NCBI GenBank assembly: GCA_024227155.1
Contig: JAAELB010000038.1
Coordinates: 1-43,295, forward strand
Length of the DNA: 43,295 nucleotides
Source: Desulfobulbaceae bacterium
GTDB lineage: Bacteria > Desulfobacterota > Desulfobulbia > Desulfobulbales > Desulfocapsaceae
Direction: 5' to 3'
Positions 41,771 through 43,295 of the stretch are shown one piece after another (position 1 is the stretch's first letter; the number at the start of each line of letters is the position of its first letter). The notes beneath the pieces are model-generated. The model had not been told where the DNA came from, ran no database searches, and worked only from the letters and a program-made list of their open reading frames with translations. The position numbers and the translations under genes were made by a program.

Positions 41771-42072
41771 TGAATGGATGGTAGTAGAATATACAGTGTT
41801 GTAGAGATTTAAAGACTATCTCTTATGAATTTGTAAAAGGATCAAGGTACCACAATGTGAGTACGCCGTAATCATACTTAGATGAAGAAATTTTGTAAAG
41901 CCTACATTGTAATATTTATTTTCATGTAGCCCTTACTGCTTTTTAACGAACCGGGAATATCTAAACAAAACGAAGGTATATGACAAGTAAAATCTGAAAA
42001 CTATGTAATAAATAAATTAAAAGCTGAAATTGTGGTTTTCTCGAAGGAGGGTGGAAATCGTTAAGGTAAGAT
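41771..42072. other. AT-rich non-coding gap upstream of the reductase operon
   Basis: About 300 bases without a gene. It should hold the torD-MopB-FeS promoter, but no clear boxes, FNR site or operator were recognised. AAGGAGGG at about 42045-42052 looks like a plus-strand ribosome binding site but leads to no open frame. Confidence 0.35.
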
Positions 42073-42708
42073 TTATTTAAAAGGGTGATGTTTCAATAGA
42101 TAGACGTAGTAGCCGTTTATTTTACCAATAAGATTCTCGGTTTCTTGGTAAGGCGCATGTTTACCATGATAAAGGGAAGAAGTGTTTTCCCCGGCGTTCC
42201 ATGCCGAGACAACAAGGTCAAGTTTACCGTCAAATTTGAAGTTATATTTTGCAATCAGGTAACAGGTGATCAGTATATTGGTGGCTGGGTCATAGAGGTC
42301 TGTTTTTCGCAGGTTACCAAGAGATTTATTAGAGATATATTTGAAGTCAGTATTTGATCTGGCAAGCTCTCTACCTGCCTGGGCTCCAGTTGAAAATAAG
42401 ATCTGACCTAACCCCATTGCATTTTTCCCGGAGATGGCGGCAGGGTTTGCACTGGATTCAGCAAGAATCAAGGCTCGAATAAAATCCGGGCTCACCTTAT
42501 GGTTTGGCACGAAATATGAAAAACTGCTGAAATATCGAATGAAATGGTCGAATTTAGCAAGTTTTCTTATACTGTCATTATCAACAGTACTCTCTTTATA
42601 CTTGTTAACCGAAGAATAGAGATCAGCAGAGCTCTCAGGAGGTAAATGTACATGGAATAGAACGAAAAATGACAAAGCAACAGTAACCTTAAATGTATAT
42701 TGTCGCAT
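42073..42708 (-). CDS. lytic transglycosylase (SLT domain)
   Basis: 211 residues from ATG 42708; GTG codons four and two codons earlier are possible. The hydrophobic N-terminus (VTVALSFFVLFHVHL) is a signal peptide or anchor, so it acts in the periplasm. The SLT fold is shown by the catalytic Glu84 in LILAESSANPAAIS, GKNAMGLGQILFSTG, DPATNILITCYLI and VVSAWNAGE. It cleaves the MurNAc-GlcNAc bond of peptidoglycan forming 1,6-anhydroMurNAc. It starts eight bases after the M18 peptidase stop, hence likely cotranscribed. Confidence 0.85.
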   Translation of the reverse strand: MRQYTFKVTVALSFFVLFHVHLPPESSADLYSSVNKYKESTVDNDSIRKLAKFDHFIRYFSSFSYFVPNHKVSPDFIRALILAESSANPAAISGKNAMGLGQILFSTGAQAGRELARSNTDFKYISNKSLGNLRKTDLYDPATNILITCYLIAKYNFKFDGKLDLVVSAWNAGENTSSLYHGKHAPYQETENLIGKINGYYVYLLKHHPFK

Positions 42709-42716
42709 TGTCACTG

Positions 42717-43295
42717 TCACGAAAGTACTCTATGGCAGTCACTTTGGAGAAACGTGAGTAAGGGTCTGTACAGCAGAAATGGGTCTTTTCTGCCGGTGAG
42801 TTCACGGATTGAGTGCATCCCAAGGGACGGTGCGCCAATATCGATTGCTTTAATTCCCAGTTTTGCTGCGGTCATAGGGCCAATAGTGGAACCGCAGGCC
42901 AAATCACTTCGCATTACAAATTCTTGTGGTTCGATGCCTGTTTCTATACAGATTTTTTTGAAAATAGCCCCACTCAAACAATTGCTGGTGTAGCGTTGAT
43001 TTGCGTTGATTTTAATAACAGGTCCTTGGTTCAGGTGTATTTCGTGTTCCTTATCCATCTTCTCTATGTAATTGGGATGAGTGGCATGTGCATTGTCGGC
43101 AGAGATAAGAAATGAATTACTGAGTGCAATTTGTCGTGTTTGATTTTCAGGTACGATACGCTCAAGAACCGATGTTAAAAAAGAGCCTTGGGCCCCGCTT
43201 GAAGATAAAGAACCATTTTCTTCATGATTTGCACAGAATAGTAAACTGTTCTTGGTTCGATCCGAATTTACCAGTGCAGTCATGCCTGCATGACA
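42717..43295 (-). CDS. M18-family aspartyl aminopeptidase, C-terminal part (cut by window edge)
   Basis: The 192 C-terminal residues are visible; the frame stays open to the edge of the window (CHAGMTALV). M18 features are FCANHEENGSLSSSGAQGSF (metal-binding Glu-Glu pair), LISADNAHATHPNY (metal-ligand Asp/His region), RSDLACGSTIGPMTAAKLGI and IDIGAPSLGMHSIRE near the end. These dodecameric dizinc peptidases remove N-terminal residues, often acidic ones, in the cytosol. The stop codon lies eight bases before the transglycosylase start. The N-terminal part lies beyond 43295. Confidence 0.92.
   Translation of the reverse strand, partial: CHAGMTALVNSDRTKNSLLFCANHEENGSLSSSGAQGSFLTSVLERIVPENQTRQIALSNSFLISADNAHATHPNYIEKMDKEHEIHLNQGPVIKINANQRYTSNCLSGAIFKKICIETGIEPQEFVMRSDLACGSTIGPMTAAKLGIKAIDIGAPSLGMHSIRELTGRKDPFLLYRPLLTFLQSDCHRVLS

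Noticed and set aside
41771-42072. FNR-type site upstream of the reductase operon
   Set aside because: TTGTAAAAGGATCAA has only one good half-site and the wrong spacing.
1-43295. tRNA, rRNA or CRISPR array
   Set aside because: No cloverleaf T-arm pattern, no rRNA sequence and no regularly spaced repeats were found; the family A and B repeats are dispersed.

Overview
The window looks like chromosomal DNA of a Gram-negative anaerobe of the Desulfobacterota, most likely a Desulfobulbales-type sulfur/sulfate-metabolising bacterium. The reasons are a lipid A export/acylation locus (outer membrane), a Tat-exported PsrA/PhsA-type molybdopterin reductase with its TorD-type chaperone, dense multidomain two-component genes including a cysteine-bearing PAS domain, an RpoH-type sigma factor, and overall gene content. 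The taxonomic call is inference from gene families; no rRNA or tRNA gene was seen.

Layout. (1) 1-9.3 kb is a signalling block: a truncated receiver fragment, a hybrid kinase (REC-GAF-PAS-HisKA-HATPase-REC) overlapping an NtrC-type sigma-54 activator, a receiver-like small protein, a BMP-family periplasmic binding protein translationally coupled to a membrane hybrid kinase, and the wreck of another receiver gene. (2) 9.3-14.0 kb, minus strand: sppA, an LpxL-type acyltransferase, msbA. (3) 14.2-16.2 kb: dinB divergent from a Crp/Fnr regulator. (4) 16.3-19.7 kb: glycosyltransferase, large HAD-like protein, small ORF. (5) 19.7-24.6 kb, minus strand: FapA/DUF342 protein, PlsC-like acyltransferase, DUF4136 lipoprotein, lepA. 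(6) 24.9-31.5 kb: rpoH-type sigma, DegT aminotransferase, a very large TPR/beta-barrel outer-membrane protein (possible exopolysaccharide secretion). (7) 31.7-36.1 kb: greA, a TetR regulator with a FadR/YsiA-type operator, a fused purD-purE, tsaC, an orphan Hpt protein. (8) 36.1-41.8 kb, minus strand: ettA and a torD-MopB-FeS operon. (9) 42.1-43.3 kb: a lytic transglycosylase and an M18 aminopeptidase cut by the window edge.

The most unusual content is non-coding. Two ~130-nt elements (4524-4654 and 8912-9040) share a conserved core, while their stems have changed sequence with pairing kept, column by column in the inner stem. This is strong evidence for a selected structure, and they lie in the same orientation on either side of the binding-protein/kinase cassette. 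A second family (five copies plus a fragment: about 4.8, 14.0, 27.3, 35.6 and 38.9 kb) has pairing ends (GTGCC/GGCAC), an inner hairpin and a conserved tail ending in a CCGACTAGTCGG palindrome plus TTAG. It looks like a miniature mobile element, and copies abut a stop codon and ribosome binding sites.

Other points worth a look are a ten-G tract inside the hybrid kinase, a multiply deleted receiver pseudogene, alternative hairpins in the leader of the binding-protein gene, an in-frame PurD-PurE fusion, and a molybdo-reductase operon without a membrane-anchor gene.
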